Assembly: GCA_948616985.1 (NCBI GenBank)
Contig: CAPGDO010000002.1
Location: 124,001-188,000 of the forward strand
DNA from: MGBC163016 sp910588905
Lineage (GTDB): Bacteria > Actinomycetota > Coriobacteriia > Coriobacteriales > Eggerthellaceae
DNA: 64,000 bases
Reading direction: 5' to 3'
The notes under the pieces were generated by a model. It was not told the origin of the DNA. It did no database searches and worked only from the letters and a program-made list of their open reading frames with translations. The number at the start of each line of letters is the position of its first letter. Positions within the stretch are counted from its first letter, which is position 1. Below, piece after piece: positions 25,399-34,420 of this stretch. The position numbers and the translations under genes were made by a program.

Positions 25399-26220
25399 TC
25401 AAGCCAAGCGCCCAAGACGCTCCTTCGCCTGGGATACCAGGGCCAAGCTGCCGCCATGGTCCACCACGAACTGGAGGTTGCTGCGCTCCCCCGCCTCATC
25501 ACCCAGCTTGAAGCAGGCAGAAGCCGCATCCCAAGCGTGCTCTACCCTCAACCGCATGGGATTGGCCGTAGCGCGCACAACGGAATCGTCCAGCTTCACC
25601 AGCTCCTCATAGCTGCCAGAACGCCGAGCATCCACCAGCTTGAGCAGGTTATCCAAGTAGGTCCTGCGCTGGGTGCTCTCAGGGCCGCTATCCGTTCCCA
25701 CCAGGCTCCTGGCCTCATCTATGAGGCTCCTCACCTCATCCAAGGTGCCCAGCTTCTCCACCAAGGGGATCAGGTATAAGATGATCTCAGCCTTCTGATC
25801 TGACTTCTTGGCCGCATCGACGCTCTGACGGAGCCCCGCTTCGATGGCCCGAGCCCGCTCAGCATCTCCCACATCCAAGCAGGCTTGGCCGAAATAGCCG
25901 ATGAACCATGCCCCCGAAGCGTTACAAGGAAAAGGGATGTCGGAGGCGAGCTGACCTCCGTGGGAGATGAGGGCCTGTGGATTGCAATCCACGTTATAGA
26001 GGTAGAGGTAGCCATCCACCACGCGCTGGGCACGCCGCTCGAAGATCTGATAGCCCACCACGAAGCCCACGGCGAACAGGGCGAACTCCAAGATGAGGCC
26101 GCCGAGACTGGCCCCCATGATCTGACCGGTGAGCAAGGGCCAGAGCGTGGAGGCGATAACGGGAAGGGCTATGGCGATAGCGCAGACGGCTATCACGTAT
26201 CTTTTGAAGTAGATGAGCAT
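25399..26220 (-). CDS. Membrane protein with TPR-like cytoplasmic part, unknown
   Basis: 273 residues, family not recognised. Two spans (about 8-28 and 36-58, the second ending FVVGYQIFERRAQR) anchor a helical cytoplasmic domain. The domain has paired helices around WFIGYFGQACLDVGDAERARAIEAGL and AWDAASACFKLGDEAGERSNLQ, the spacing of TPR or SEL1-type repeats. The gene follows the oxidoreductase gamma subunit by 29 bases and may be the last gene of that operon. ATG 26220 is chosen because the hydrophobic span begins there; the GGAGAGGGGG site is about 10 bases away. Confidence 0.75.
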   Translation of the reverse strand: MLIYFKRYVIAVCAIAIALPVIASTLWPLLTGQIMGASLGGLILEFALFAVGFVVGYQIFERRAQRVVDGYLYLYNVDCNPQALISHGGQLASDIPFPCNASGAWFIGYFGQACLDVGDAERARAIEAGLRQSVDAAKKSDQKAEIILYLIPLVEKLGTLDEVRSLIDEARSLVGTDSGPESTQRRTYLDNLLKLVDARRSGSYEELVKLDDSVVRATANPMRLRVEHAWDAASACFKLGDEAGERSNLQFVVDHGGSLALVSQAKERLGRLA

Positions 26221-26249
26221 GGCTTGGATGCCCCCTCTCCTCCGAAGGA

Positions 26250-26786
26250 CTACTGGGCTGCCTCTATCCCCAGCTTCAGCGCAAGCTTGTTCTTCTCGAT
26301 GAGCGCCGCCTTGGAGGCCGGTACGCAACGGTCGATGGCCTCATCCAGCGTCTCTCGCTTGCAGAAACCCATCTTAGCCCAAAGCGCACCCACGAGCACG
26401 ATGTTCATCAATCCGTCAAGTCCGGCCTCTTCGGCGATCTTCGATGCCGGGATGCCGCAGCCGGACTTGAGGTCCTCGCCAGGAGTGATGAGGATGCTGT
26501 CATAGACCACCACCCCATCAGGAGCCATCTCAGGCAAGAATTTATCGAATGAGGGTTGATTCATAGCCACGAGGGCATTGGGGTGGATGACCAACGGGCT
26601 TCCGATGGGGTCATCTGCCAACGTGACCGAGCAGTTGGCTGTGCCACCGCGCATCTCCGGCCCATAGGAAGGCAACCAGGACACCTCACGGCCCTCGATC
26701 AGCCCTGCGTAGGCCACGACCTTGCCCGCGAACAATACTCCCTGACCGCCAAAGCCCGCAAGGACCGCTTCGAGCTGCTCTGCCAT
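26250..26786 (-). CDS. 2-oxoacid:ferredoxin oxidoreductase, gamma subunit
   Basis: Gamma subunit (family of PorG/KorC/VorC) of an anaerobic 2-oxoacid oxidoreductase that converts 2-oxoacid plus CoA to acyl-CoA, CO2 and reduced ferredoxin, or the reverse. 178 residues from ATG 26786. Glycine-rich AGFGGQGVLFAGKVVA at about 10-25 is diagnostic, as is SYGPEMRGGTANCSV. Overlap or near contact with the beta gene shows operon expression. Confidence 0.93.
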   Translation of the reverse strand: MAEQLEAVLAGFGGQGVLFAGKVVAYAGLIEGREVSWLPSYGPEMRGGTANCSVTLADDPIGSPLVIHPNALVAMNQPSFDKFLPEMAPDGVVVYDSILITPGEDLKSGCGIPASKIAEEAGLDGLMNIVLVGALWAKMGFCKRETLDEAIDRCVPASKAALIEKNKLALKLGIEAAQ

Positions 26787-26788
26787 GA

Positions 26789-27634
26789 TCACATCCCCTC
26801 CTTCAGGGCCTTCGCCACCATCGGACAGCCCTTCGCCCGAGCCAATGCCGCTTCAGCTGCATTGGCGAAGCCATCGGCCTGGACATCCTTATAGACGCCC
26901 AGCGGATAGTAGGGCAGCATGTTCTCCCGCATCCATGCGAAGGACTCCTGAGGCGTCATCTTCCAGTTGGTGGGGCAGGTGGATACCACCTCTACCAGCG
27001 AATAGCCCACGCCCTGGATCTGATTGTCGAAAGCATGGCGGATGGCTTTCTTCGCCGCGCGCACATGCTTAGGCGTATCCACGGTCACGCGCTCCAGGTA
27101 TGCCACTCCATCCAAGGTGGAGAGCAGCTCACACACGCGGATGGGATAACCTGCTGTCTGGGAATCCCTGCCGTAGGGCGAAGTCTGGGTGACCTGGTTC
27201 GGCAGAGAGGTGGGTGCCATCTGACCGCCGGTCATGCCATAGATGGCATTGTTGATGAAGATGATGGTGATGTTCTCGCCGCGCGTGGCCGCATGGACGG
27301 TCTCCGCCATACCGATGGAGGCCAGATCGCCGTCGCCCTGATAGGCGAAGACCACCTGATCGGGCAACACGCGCTTGACGCCCGTAGCCACCGCCGGAGC
27401 GCGGCCGTGGGCCGCCTCGATCATGTCGCAACCGAAGAAGTCATAGGAGAGCACCGAGCATCCAACAGGAGCCACGCCGATGGTCTTCCCTTCGATATCC
27501 ATATCATCCATGACCTCGGCCACCAGCCGGTTCACGATGCCATGGGCGCACCCCGGGCAGTAATTGGTCACCACAGGGAGCAGAGCATCCGGACGCTGGA
27601 ATACGACGGTCTCGTTCATCGTCTCTTGTGCCAT
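26789..27634 (-). CDS. 2-oxoacid:ferredoxin oxidoreductase, beta subunit
   Basis: Thiamine diphosphate subunit. 281 residues. TPP site: GDGDLASIG followed 25 residues later by NNAIYGMTGGQ. The N-terminal YCPGCAHG is the cluster/substrate segment of the Por/Kor family. Starts two bases after the alpha gene. With the alpha subunit it forms the catalytic heterodimer. Substrate is not fixed by sequence: 2-oxoglutarate, branched-chain or aryl oxoacids are all possible. Confidence 0.94.
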   Translation of the reverse strand: MAQETMNETVVFQRPDALLPVVTNYCPGCAHGIVNRLVAEVMDDMDIEGKTIGVAPVGCSVLSYDFFGCDMIEAAHGRAPAVATGVKRVLPDQVVFAYQGDGDLASIGMAETVHAATRGENITIIFINNAIYGMTGGQMAPTSLPNQVTQTSPYGRDSQTAGYPIRVCELLSTLDGVAYLERVTVDTPKHVRAAKKAIRHAFDNQIQGVGYSLVEVVSTCPTNWKMTPQESFAWMRENMLPYYPLGVYKDVQADGFANAAEAALARAKGCPMVAKALKEGM

Positions 27635-27636
27635 GG

Positions 27637-28701
27637 TTACTCACCCAGCCCTTCTGCGATCTGCTCTATCTGCTGGAGCACTTCATCCGGCGTGGGGATG
27701 ACGCCGCCGCACTTGCCGAAGAAGCTCACCGGTGCAGCTCCGTTGACGGCCAACCGAACGTCCTCCACCATCTGACCCATGTTGAATTCCACGGTGAGGA
27801 ACGCTTTGGCATCCAAGCTGCTGAGCGCCTCTGCGGGATAGGGCCATAGGGTGATGGGACGGAAGAGGCCAGCGCGGATGCCCTTCTCACGAGCCGCGTT
27901 CACCGCCGAGCGCACGATGCGCGCCGCAGCCCCGAAGGCAGCCACCACGATGTCCGCGTCATCGGTCAGGTACGTCTCGACCCGCACCTCTTTCCCCTTG
28001 ATCGCCTCATAGCGTTGGAAACGCTCCTGGTTCTCCTCGCAGAGCTTCTGGGGGTCCAGATGGAGTGAATTGGCTATGTTGTGGGCGCGGCCATGACCGT
28101 GACCGGTGGTGGCCCAGGGCTTGGCGGGCAGGGTGCTCAGGTCCCGCTTCTCGGGCATGACGACCGGTTCCATCATCTGACCGAGGAGGCCGTCGGCCAG
28201 GATGACCACCGGCGTGCGATATTCATCGGCCATGTCGAAGGCGGCATAGGTGAGATCCGCCATCTCTTGGACCGTGGAAGGAGCCAGCACGGGCAGATAG
28301 AAATCGCCATGGCCCATGGCGCGCGTAGCCTGGAAGTAATCGCTCTGAGAGGGCTGGATGGACCCGAGTCCAGGGCCGCCTCTCTGGACGTTCACGATCA
28401 CCGCAGGGAGGTCAGCGCCTGCCATGTAGGAGATACCCTCCGTCTTGAGGGAGATACCTGGACTGGAGGAAGAGGTCATGGCGCGCGCTCCGGCTGCAGA
28501 GGCGCCATAGAGCATGTTCACAGCGGCTATCTCGCTCTCGGCCTGGAGATAGGTGCCCCCCATCCGGGGCATCTGCTTGGACATATAGGCCGCAAGCTCT
28601 GTCTGTGGTGTGATGGGGTACCCGAAGAAATGACGGCAACCAGCCCGAAGCGCCGCCTCGGCAATGGCTTCATTGCCTTTCATGAGCGTCTTCTCTGTCA
28701 T
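27637..28701 (-). CDS. vorB: 2-oxoacid:ferredoxin oxidoreductase, alpha subunit (VorB-like)
   Basis: Alpha subunit carrying the pyrimidine half of the TPP site. 354 residues from ATG 28701, which overlaps the ferredoxin gene by ATGA. Blocks HFFGYPITPQTELAAYM, LQAESEIAAVNM, TSSSSPGISLKTEGIS and RGGPGLGSIQPSQSDYFQAT closely resemble proteins annotated as VorB (2-oxoisovalerate type). I infer branched-chain preference only from this resemblance. The frame upstream to 28869 is antifunctional extension inside the ferredoxin gene. Confidence 0.93.
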   Translation of the reverse strand: MTEKTLMKGNEAIAEAALRAGCRHFFGYPITPQTELAAYMSKQMPRMGGTYLQAESEIAAVNMLYGASAAGARAMTSSSSPGISLKTEGISYMAGADLPAVIVNVQRGGPGLGSIQPSQSDYFQATRAMGHGDFYLPVLAPSTVQEMADLTYAAFDMADEYRTPVVILADGLLGQMMEPVVMPEKRDLSTLPAKPWATTGHGHGRAHNIANSLHLDPQKLCEENQERFQRYEAIKGKEVRVETYLTDDADIVVAAFGAAARIVRSAVNAAREKGIRAGLFRPITLWPYPAEALSSLDAKAFLTVEFNMGQMVEDVRLAVNGAAPVSFFGKCGGVIPTPDEVLQQIEQIAEGLGE

Positions 28702-28922
28702 GAGCGCACCTCCCGATACACGGTGATGGCCACATCCGGACACATGAGCGCACAGGTGGCGCAACCGGTACAGAGCGCCTCGTCCGTGCAGACCGCCGGA
28801 TGATAACCCTTCGGCGTGATGGTCTGTTGATCCAGCTCTAGGATGTGCGCGGGGCACACATCCACGCAAAGACCGCAGCCCTTGCAGAACCCGTCATCTA
28901 TGATGACCCTTCCCTTCGCCAT
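28698..28922 (-). CDS. 2-oxoacid:ferredoxin oxidoreductase, delta (2x[4Fe-4S]) subunit
   Basis: Small ferredoxin-like electron-transfer subunit. 74 residues from ATG 28922. Two complete cluster motifs: CKGCGLCVDVCPAH and CTGCATCALMCPDV. First of the four oxidoreductase genes (delta-alpha-beta-gamma). A longer start at 28970 overlaps the acyl-CoA synthetase end. AGAAGGG about 13 bases upstream is the probable ribosome site. Confidence 0.93.
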   Translation of the reverse strand: MAKGRVIIDDGFCKGCGLCVDVCPAHILELDQQTITPKGYHPAVCTDEALCTGCATCALMCPDVAITVYREVRS

Positions 28923-28926
28923 CCTC

Positions 28927-30699
28927 TTACACCAACCCTTCTGCCACATGGGCCTCTTCGTCAGCTTCACGTATGGCCACGCGGCGGATCTTCCCGTTCA
29001 CCGTGCGCGGCAGCTGTTCCACATACTCTATGATGCGCGGGTACTTATAGGGGGCCGTTTGGGACTTCACCCAGGTCTGGAGCTCACGGGTGAGCCCGTC
29101 GGTGGGAGCGAACCCTGAAGCCAAGACGATAGTGGCCTTGACCGCCGCCCCGCGCAGCTCGTCTGGCACCCCCGTAACAGCGCATTCCTTCACGGCATCG
29201 TGCTCCAGGAGCACGCTCTCTATCTCGAAGGGGCCTATGCGATAGCCACTGGACTTGATGACGTCATCGTTGCGACCCACATACCAATAGTAGCCGTCCT
29301 CATCCCTCCAGGCCGTGTCTCCCGTATGGTACCAGCCATCATGCATGGCAGCGGCGGTCTTATCAGGGTCGGCGTGATACCCCATCATGATGCCTGCGGG
29401 GTGAGGGTCTATGGATATGCAGATCTCTCCTGTCTCTCCGGTATCACAGCGGCTGCCGTCTTCCCGCAGGATAGCCACCTCGTAGAGCGGGACGGGCTTG
29501 CCCATGGAACCGGGACGCGGCGTGGAGTTGGTCAGGTTGCCGATGGTGAGCGGCGTTTCTGTCTGACCGAAGCCCTCGAAGATGGTCAGCCCCGTGTGCT
29601 CTTTCCAGAAATCGAACAGGTCGGGATTGAGCGCTTCACCGGCCGTCGTCGAATACTCAAGGGAGGAGAGGTCGAACGCATCGATGTCTTCCTGCATCAT
29701 GAGGCGGTACATCGTGGGAGGTGCGCAGAACGTGGTGACGTCGTAGCGCCCGATCAGATCCAGGATCTCACCAGCATGGAAGCGGTCGAAATCGTAAGTC
29801 AGCACGCAGGCCTCCATGAGCCACTGGCCGTAGAACTTGCCCCAAACGGCTTTACCCCAACCGGTGTCGGCGATGGTGAAGTGCAGGCCGTCAGGACGCA
29901 CGTTGTGCCAGTGCTTCGCCGTCATGAGATGCCCGAGCGAATAGAGCGAATCGTGCAGGACCATCTTCGGATTACCTGAGGTACCCGACGAGAAGTACAT
30001 GAGCATCGGATCGGCCGCCCGCGTTTCGCGACGCTCGAATGCATCGCTTGCTTCGCGCACGCCGGTGTTGAAGTCGAGCCACCCTTCACGCTGGGCGGGC
30101 AGTGCGCAAATGCCCTCGGGCCCGGAAAGCTCCGACCCGAAACCGCGTCCGCCATCGAGCAGCGTCCCGTCTTCGTCGCGCTCGGTGAGACCAGCGCCTG
30201 CTGGCTCGACCAGGATCAGCGTCTCGACCGTAGGGCACTCATCCACCACCGCATCTACGATGTCAGCCACTTCACCCACGCTCGTGGCGATGACCGCTTT
30301 GATGCTCGCACCGTTCAGCCGGTAGGACATATCATGTTCCTTGAGCATGAACGTGGCCGGCACCATCACCGCGCCTAGCTTCGCCAGCGCCAGCGCCACG
30401 AACCAGAACTGATAGTGACGGCGCAGGATCACCAGTACCTTGTCCCCACGACCGATCCCGCTCTCAGCAAGGAAGTTCGCGGTCTTGTCTGACCATGTCT
30501 TCATGTCGGCGAAGGTGAAGAGGTGCTCCTCGCCTTCTGGGTTGCACCACACCATCGCACGACGGGTAGGGTCGTTGACGGCGATATCGTCAACGACGTC
30601 ATAGCCGAAGTTGTAATCATCTTCGCAATGGATATCGAAGGAGGTCAAGAGCCCGTCTTCGTAGGTCTCCGTCACGAATCTCTCATTGATGCGTCTCAT
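28927..30699 (-). CDS. AMP-forming acyl-CoA synthetase
   Basis: Activates a carboxylic acid with ATP and CoA to acyl-CoA, AMP and PPi. 590 residues from ATG 30699, behind AGGTGAG. ANL-family motifs: FSSGTSGNPKMV (P-loop, A3), EGFGQTE (A5), YHTGDTAWRDEDGYYWYVGR (A7-A8) and the lysine in RTVNGKIRR (A10). The enzyme resembles medium-chain/acetyl synthetases of the AcsM group. It lies four bases before the ferredoxin subunit gene, so its acyl-CoA is probably the partner compound of the oxidoreductase. Confidence 0.92.
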   Translation of the reverse strand: MRRINERFVTETYEDGLLTSFDIHCEDDYNFGYDVVDDIAVNDPTRRAMVWCNPEGEEHLFTFADMKTWSDKTANFLAESGIGRGDKVLVILRRHYQFWFVALALAKLGAVMVPATFMLKEHDMSYRLNGASIKAVIATSVGEVADIVDAVVDECPTVETLILVEPAGAGLTERDEDGTLLDGGRGFGSELSGPEGICALPAQREGWLDFNTGVREASDAFERRETRAADPMLMYFSSGTSGNPKMVLHDSLYSLGHLMTAKHWHNVRPDGLHFTIADTGWGKAVWGKFYGQWLMEACVLTYDFDRFHAGEILDLIGRYDVTTFCAPPTMYRLMMQEDIDAFDLSSLEYSTTAGEALNPDLFDFWKEHTGLTIFEGFGQTETPLTIGNLTNSTPRPGSMGKPVPLYEVAILREDGSRCDTGETGEICISIDPHPAGIMMGYHADPDKTAAAMHDGWYHTGDTAWRDEDGYYWYVGRNDDVIKSSGYRIGPFEIESVLLEHDAVKECAVTGVPDELRGAAVKATIVLASGFAPTDGLTRELQTWVKSQTAPYKYPRIIEYVEQLPRTVNGKIRRVAIREADEEAHVAEGLV

Positions 30700-30785
30700 C
30701 GTTTCGTTTCTCACCTCACGTGTTCCTCAGAGCAACGGTCCTGTCAGATCATGGTTTTAGGTGCCGGCGGATATCCCCGCTGCAC

Positions 30786-31370
30786 CTAGCTAATCACCGT
30801 TCCCTGAGGCTTGACCACCACAGCGAGGAACGTGCAGGGAGCGCCGTCGGTGGCGATCATGCCGTGCCCGCGGCCAGAGTCGTACATGAGCACATCCCCC
30901 GGCCCGACCTTCTCGATATGGTCCTCATAGGCGAATAGAAGATGTCCTGAGATGATGTAGTCCAACTCCTGGCCCTCGTGATAGGACAGGTGGATGGGCT
31001 GATCCTGCTCCTCTTCCAGATACGGCGCCGTGACCAAGAAGGGCTCAGCGAGCTTGTGGCGGAAATGGGGAGCCTTATGGAGGTACTCGAAGCCTGCCCG
31101 GCGCCGGATGGCAAGGCCGCTGCCTTCTCGCGTGAGCGAATAGCCCGTCAAGTGCGGCGTCTCCCCCGTGAGGAGCTCTATCACATCCACACCCAAGCGA
31201 TCTGCGCACTTATAGAGGAAGGTGAAGGAGAGGTCCTTCTCTCCTGCTTCCTGGGTCTGGTATTCCTCCAAGGTGCGTCCAGTGGCCTCGGCCATCTCTT
31301 GCATGGAGATGCCCATATCCTCTCGTAGCGCACAGATCCGGTTCGCTATCTCTTTAATGTTAGGTTCCAT
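30786..31370 (-). CDS. XRE-cupin transcriptional regulator
   Basis: 194 residues from ATG 31370. N-terminal helix-turn-helix at about 5-65 (IANRICALREDMGISMQEMAEATGRT, LYKCADRLGVDVIELL), C-terminal cupin at about 110-190 with HLSYHEGQELDYIISG and GDVLMYDSGRGHGMIA. Such regulators commonly sit next to acyl-CoA synthetase genes and sense a small acid. It is the first gene of the acs-oxidoreductase cluster and probably controls it. The 71-base gap to acs contains a hairpin (GGTGC..GCACC, 30760-30786) of unclear role. Confidence 0.9.
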   Translation of the reverse strand: MEPNIKEIANRICALREDMGISMQEMAEATGRTLEEYQTQEAGEKDLSFTFLYKCADRLGVDVIELLTGETPHLTGYSLTREGSGLAIRRRAGFEYLHKAPHFRHKLAEPFLVTAPYLEEEQDQPIHLSYHEGQELDYIISGHLLFAYEDHIEKVGPGDVLMYDSGRGHGMIATDGAPCTFLAVVVKPQGTVIS

Positions 31371-31405
31371 GAGAGGCCACCTTCGTCCCGCGTTCGATGA
31401 ATCGC

Positions 31406-31434
31406 AATATCTTACTTCCACTTCATCATCCCAA
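31406..31434 (-). promoter_or_regulatory. Promoter of the regulator-acs-oxidoreductase cluster
   Basis: On the minus strand TTGGGA (31434-31429), 17 bases, GATATT (31411-31406). About 36 bases before the regulator ATG. One mismatch in the -10 box, two in the -35 box. Confidence 0.55.
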
Positions 31435-31603
31435 GCGTTACCAATCGGTTAAATGTCAGGATGAAGCGTATCGGCCATCCCGCTTGAGAGCCCTGCAAAG
31501 GCTCAGGTAGGGCTGATGAGGATGAGGGGAACGGCTTCGGGGCATCCCCATCACGATATCGCGACGGATCCATGGGTAGAGGATGCGGCTCTGGCCCCGC
31601 TCC

Positions 31604-31609
31604 TACAAT
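31604..31609 (+). promoter_or_regulatory. Possible -10 box of the DUF488 gene
   Basis: TACAAT, 25 bases before ATG 31635; no good -35 box. The rest of the 264-base divergent gap shows nothing else. Confidence 0.3.
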
Positions 31610-31634
31610 GGGGCACGAACAGGAAGGAGCCACC

Positions 31635-32060
31635 ATGCAGATCAACACCCTGAGCGCTTACCAGACCACCGCCGAGGAGTTCTTCGACAAGATAGCCGAA
31701 TGGAAGGCGGATCTGGTGCTGGACGTGCGCCTGAAGAACACCAACCAGCTCTCCGGATTCACGAAGCAGGAAGACCTCGAATACTTCTGCCGCGTCATAG
31801 CCCATGCTGATTACGTCCACGACGTGGAGTATTCGCCCTCAAAGACGCTGCTGGACGAATACCTCGACCACGGATTGCCCTACCAGGAGTACTTCGCCGC
31901 CTACGAGAAGGAGCTTGAAGAACGCGATGCCATCCCCGCATTCTTCAAGAAGTACGGCACCTATGATTCTGTCGCCATCGTAGGTACGGCCACCAAGAAG
32001 CGCCACTCCCATGCCGAAGAGCTGAAGATCCTCCTGGACAGATACCAAGCGAAAGGTTGA
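31635..32060 (+). CDS. DUF488 domain protein
   Basis: 141 residues from ATG 31635 (AGGAG, 6 bases upstream). DUF488 pattern: LDVRLKNTNQLSGFTK at about 28-43 and VGTATKKRHSHAEELKILL near the C-terminus. Many relatives begin with a D-x-R loop and carry conserved Cys/His suited to nucleic acid or metal binding. Function unknown; stands alone between divergent and convergent operons. Confidence 0.82.
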   Translation: MQINTLSAYQTTAEEFFDKIAEWKADLVLDVRLKNTNQLSGFTKQEDLEYFCRVIAHADYVHDVEYSPSKTLLDEYLDHGLPYQEYFAAYEKELEERDAIPAFFKKYGTYDSVAIVGTATKKRHSHAEELKILLDRYQAKG

Positions 32061-32093
32061 TGGGAGGCATCTTCCCTTCTTGTCCAAGGATGC

Positions 32094-33482
32094 TCAGGCT
32101 TGAGGCTGATCGCCGAGGCGGAGGAGCCTCGTACAGAAATGAGAGTCAGGGCCGCCTTCGGTGCAAAGGGTCTGGAAGCCTCCCGCGAAAGCGAAGCCGC
32201 TCTCCCGTGAGGGATCCAAGAGAGCTTGGATGATATCCTCATTCTCTTGCCGGGTGACCGTACAGGTGGAGTAGACGAGCTGACCCTGGGGAGCAACGAA
32301 GCCGCCAGCGCTTAAGAGGATGCGCTCCTGAAGCGCCGCAAGGGACAGGATATCATCCTCCCTCATCCTCCAGACGATCTCGGGATGGCGGCGCAGCGTG
32401 CCCAAGCCGGAGCAAGGGGCATCTACGAACACGACATCGAAGGGCTCTCCGGAAAGCACTTGCTCCAAGTGGGCGCCATCAGCCGTCAGACACTCCGTCA
32501 CGTTCGCCCCGCAAAGACAGGCGCGCCCTAAGAGCACCTCTCGCTTAGAGGCCACCGCGTCGATGCAAACAAAGCGGGGGATCTGCTGGCCATGGAGCGC
32601 CTTCGCCAATGACTGGATGATGATCGTCTTCGTGCCCCGTCCGGCTCCTACCTCTAGGAGCGATGCGGGCAGATGGGAGCGCACGCATTCGTAGGCCACC
32701 CTCTGAGCCGCAAGATCGGAGACGATCAGATGCCCCGCTTGGATGGCTTCCCTCACCCTGGGCGCTGTCACATCCCGGGCCTGGTGAAGTTGGATGCAAA
32801 GCGGAACATCCCCCACCGCATCAAAGCCGATGCCCGCTTCCCGGAGGCCGTTCTGGGTCTCTTGCGGACTATCTTTGAGCGACGAGACGTGAAGGAAGAC
32901 AGGAGCGGGGGTACATGAGGCCTTGATGAGGCTGCGAGCCTGCTGCTCCCCTACGCTCACGACCAAGAGGCAGCCCAGCTCCTCTGAGAACCCGCAGCCC
33001 TGACAGAAGGCCTCGAAGGATGCCTCCGGGTCTCCCGAGGGGAAGGTCTCGGCCATCACCGCCACCTTCCGCAACACCGCATTGGCCAGACCACGGGCAT
33101 AGGGTGCGCTCTTCGCCGTGAGCTTCACCCCTTGATCCACCGCCGAGAAGGCCTCCTTGCCCAGGAAGAGGAGCTCATAGGCTGCGAGCTGCAAAGCCCG
33201 GCGCACATCTGGGCGCACCCGGCCAGGCTTCTGGAGATGCGCGTTCAGCACGTGATCCAAGACCCCTTGGGTGCGCACCACTCCTCGCACGAGCGTGGCA
33301 GCGAAGGCTTTGTCGGACGAGGGCATATCCGCTGCATCGACCGTGGCTTCGATGGCCTCGGTGGCATAAGCACCCTCTTCTTGGACGCGCTTCAATGCCC
33401 TCGATGCAGCCAAGCGCGCAGGACTCAACCCCTGAACGGTGCCCTTCCGCGAACGGGACCCTCTGCTCAAAGAGCCTCCCAT
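32094..33482 (-). CDS. rsmB: 16S rRNA (cytosine-5-)-methyltransferase RsmB
   Basis: Methylates C967 (E. coli number) of 16S rRNA with SAM. 462 residues. NusB-like RNA-binding domain at about 20-145, then the methyltransferase domain: SAM site LEVGAGRGTKT near 272, catalytic motif IV VDAPCSGLGTLRRHP and motif VI YSTCTVTRQENED. Starts inside the end of fmt (16-base overlap), as in the common def-fmt-rsmB operon. Confidence 0.94.
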   Translation of the reverse strand: MGGSLSRGSRSRKGTVQGLSPARLAASRALKRVQEEGAYATEAIEATVDAADMPSSDKAFAATLVRGVVRTQGVLDHVLNAHLQKPGRVRPDVRRALQLAAYELLFLGKEAFSAVDQGVKLTAKSAPYARGLANAVLRKVAVMAETFPSGDPEASFEAFCQGCGFSEELGCLLVVSVGEQQARSLIKASCTPAPVFLHVSSLKDSPQETQNGLREAGIGFDAVGDVPLCIQLHQARDVTAPRVREAIQAGHLIVSDLAAQRVAYECVRSHLPASLLEVGAGRGTKTIIIQSLAKALHGQQIPRFVCIDAVASKREVLLGRACLCGANVTECLTADGAHLEQVLSGEPFDVVFVDAPCSGLGTLRRHPEIVWRMREDDILSLAALQERILLSAGGFVAPQGQLVYSTCTVTRQENEDIIQALLDPSRESGFAFAGGFQTLCTEGGPDSHFCTRLLRLGDQPQA

Positions 33483-34420
33483 GAGGTGCCCTCTTTGAGG
33501 CCCGTCATGCCTTGGGCGAACTGCTGAGCCGTCATAGCGCGCTTGCCATCAGGTTTGAGCGAGAGCACCTCCAATGCCCCTTCAGCGCACCCGAGCAACA
33601 AACGCCCCTGAGCGAAACGCGCCTGGGCGGCTGAGGGGATGCCTGACGCATCCTGTTCTGCCACCTTCGCCCTGAGCACGGTCACGGTCCTGTTCCCTAG
33701 GATGCATTTGGACGGATGAGCCGTCGAAGACGCTTGAACACATCGTGCAGCACGAGTGGCATCCTGATCAGGAGTGATATCCAGCTCATGCTTGGCGATC
33801 TTCTGAGCATAGGTGACCTGGCTCTCATCCTGCTCTGTCCAGTGGATGGCACCGCTGCGCAACTGCTCCAACGCCGTGATGAGGGCGCCTGCCCCCAGTG
33901 AGGCCAGCTCACCAGTCAGCTCCTCAGCGTTCCTGCCTTCGATGGGGATCTTACGACAGATGCAGAAATCGCCTGTATCAAGCCCTTCCTCCATGCGCAT
34001 GATGCATACGCCCGCCTCTGCATCCCCCGCCAGGATGGCCCGCTCGATAGGAGCCGCACCCCGCCACCGGGGTAAGATGGAGCCGTGGACGTTCACGCAA
34101 CCCAAAGGCGCACTGTCAAGGACGGCCTTCGGCAGGATGGCGCCGAAGGCAGCCACGCAGATGACATCGGGCGTCAGGTCAGCCAGCTCTTCCACCGAGG
34201 CTGGATCCTTGAAGCTGCTCACAGTACGCACGGGCAACCCCAGCTCTTGAGCCTTGACCTTCACCGGAGAGGGCACCGTCTTGTTGCCGCGTCCCCGCAC
34301 CCGGTCAGGCTGGGTGTAGACGCAGGTGACCTCCACTCGGGAAGCCACCTCCTCCAGGATATCCGCCGCGAAGAGGGGCGTTCCCATGAAGACGACGCGC
34401 AGGGGCTCCTCAGCTGACAT
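33467..34420 (-). CDS. fmt: Methionyl-tRNA formyltransferase
   Basis: Formylates initiator Met-tRNA from 10-formyltetrahydrofolate. 317 residues from ATG 34420, which overlaps the def stop by 11 bases. MGTPLFAADILE near the N-terminus, catalytic block NVHGSILPRWRGAAPIERAI and MEEGLDTGDF (Asn, His, Asp) are present; the C-terminal tRNA-binding domain starts near 205. The frame to 34468 adds no family sequence. Confidence 0.94.
   Translation of the reverse strand: MSAEEPLRVVFMGTPLFAADILEEVASRVEVTCVYTQPDRVRGRGNKTVPSPVKVKAQELGLPVRTVSSFKDPASVEELADLTPDVICVAAFGAILPKAVLDSAPLGCVNVHGSILPRWRGAAPIERAILAGDAEAGVCIMRMEEGLDTGDFCICRKIPIEGRNAEELTGELASLGAGALITALEQLRSGAIHWTEQDESQVTYAQKIAKHELDITPDQDATRAARCVQASSTAHPSKCILGNRTVTVLRAKVAEQDASGIPSAAQARFAQGRLLLGCAEGALEVLSLKPDGKRAMTAQQFAQGMTGLKEGTSWEAL

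Noticed and set aside
30760..30786. Hairpin between the XRE-cupin gene and acs as a terminator
   Set aside because: On the transcribed strand it is followed by TAAAACC, not a T-run, and overlaps the regulator stop; an mRNA processing or attenuation role cannot be shown.
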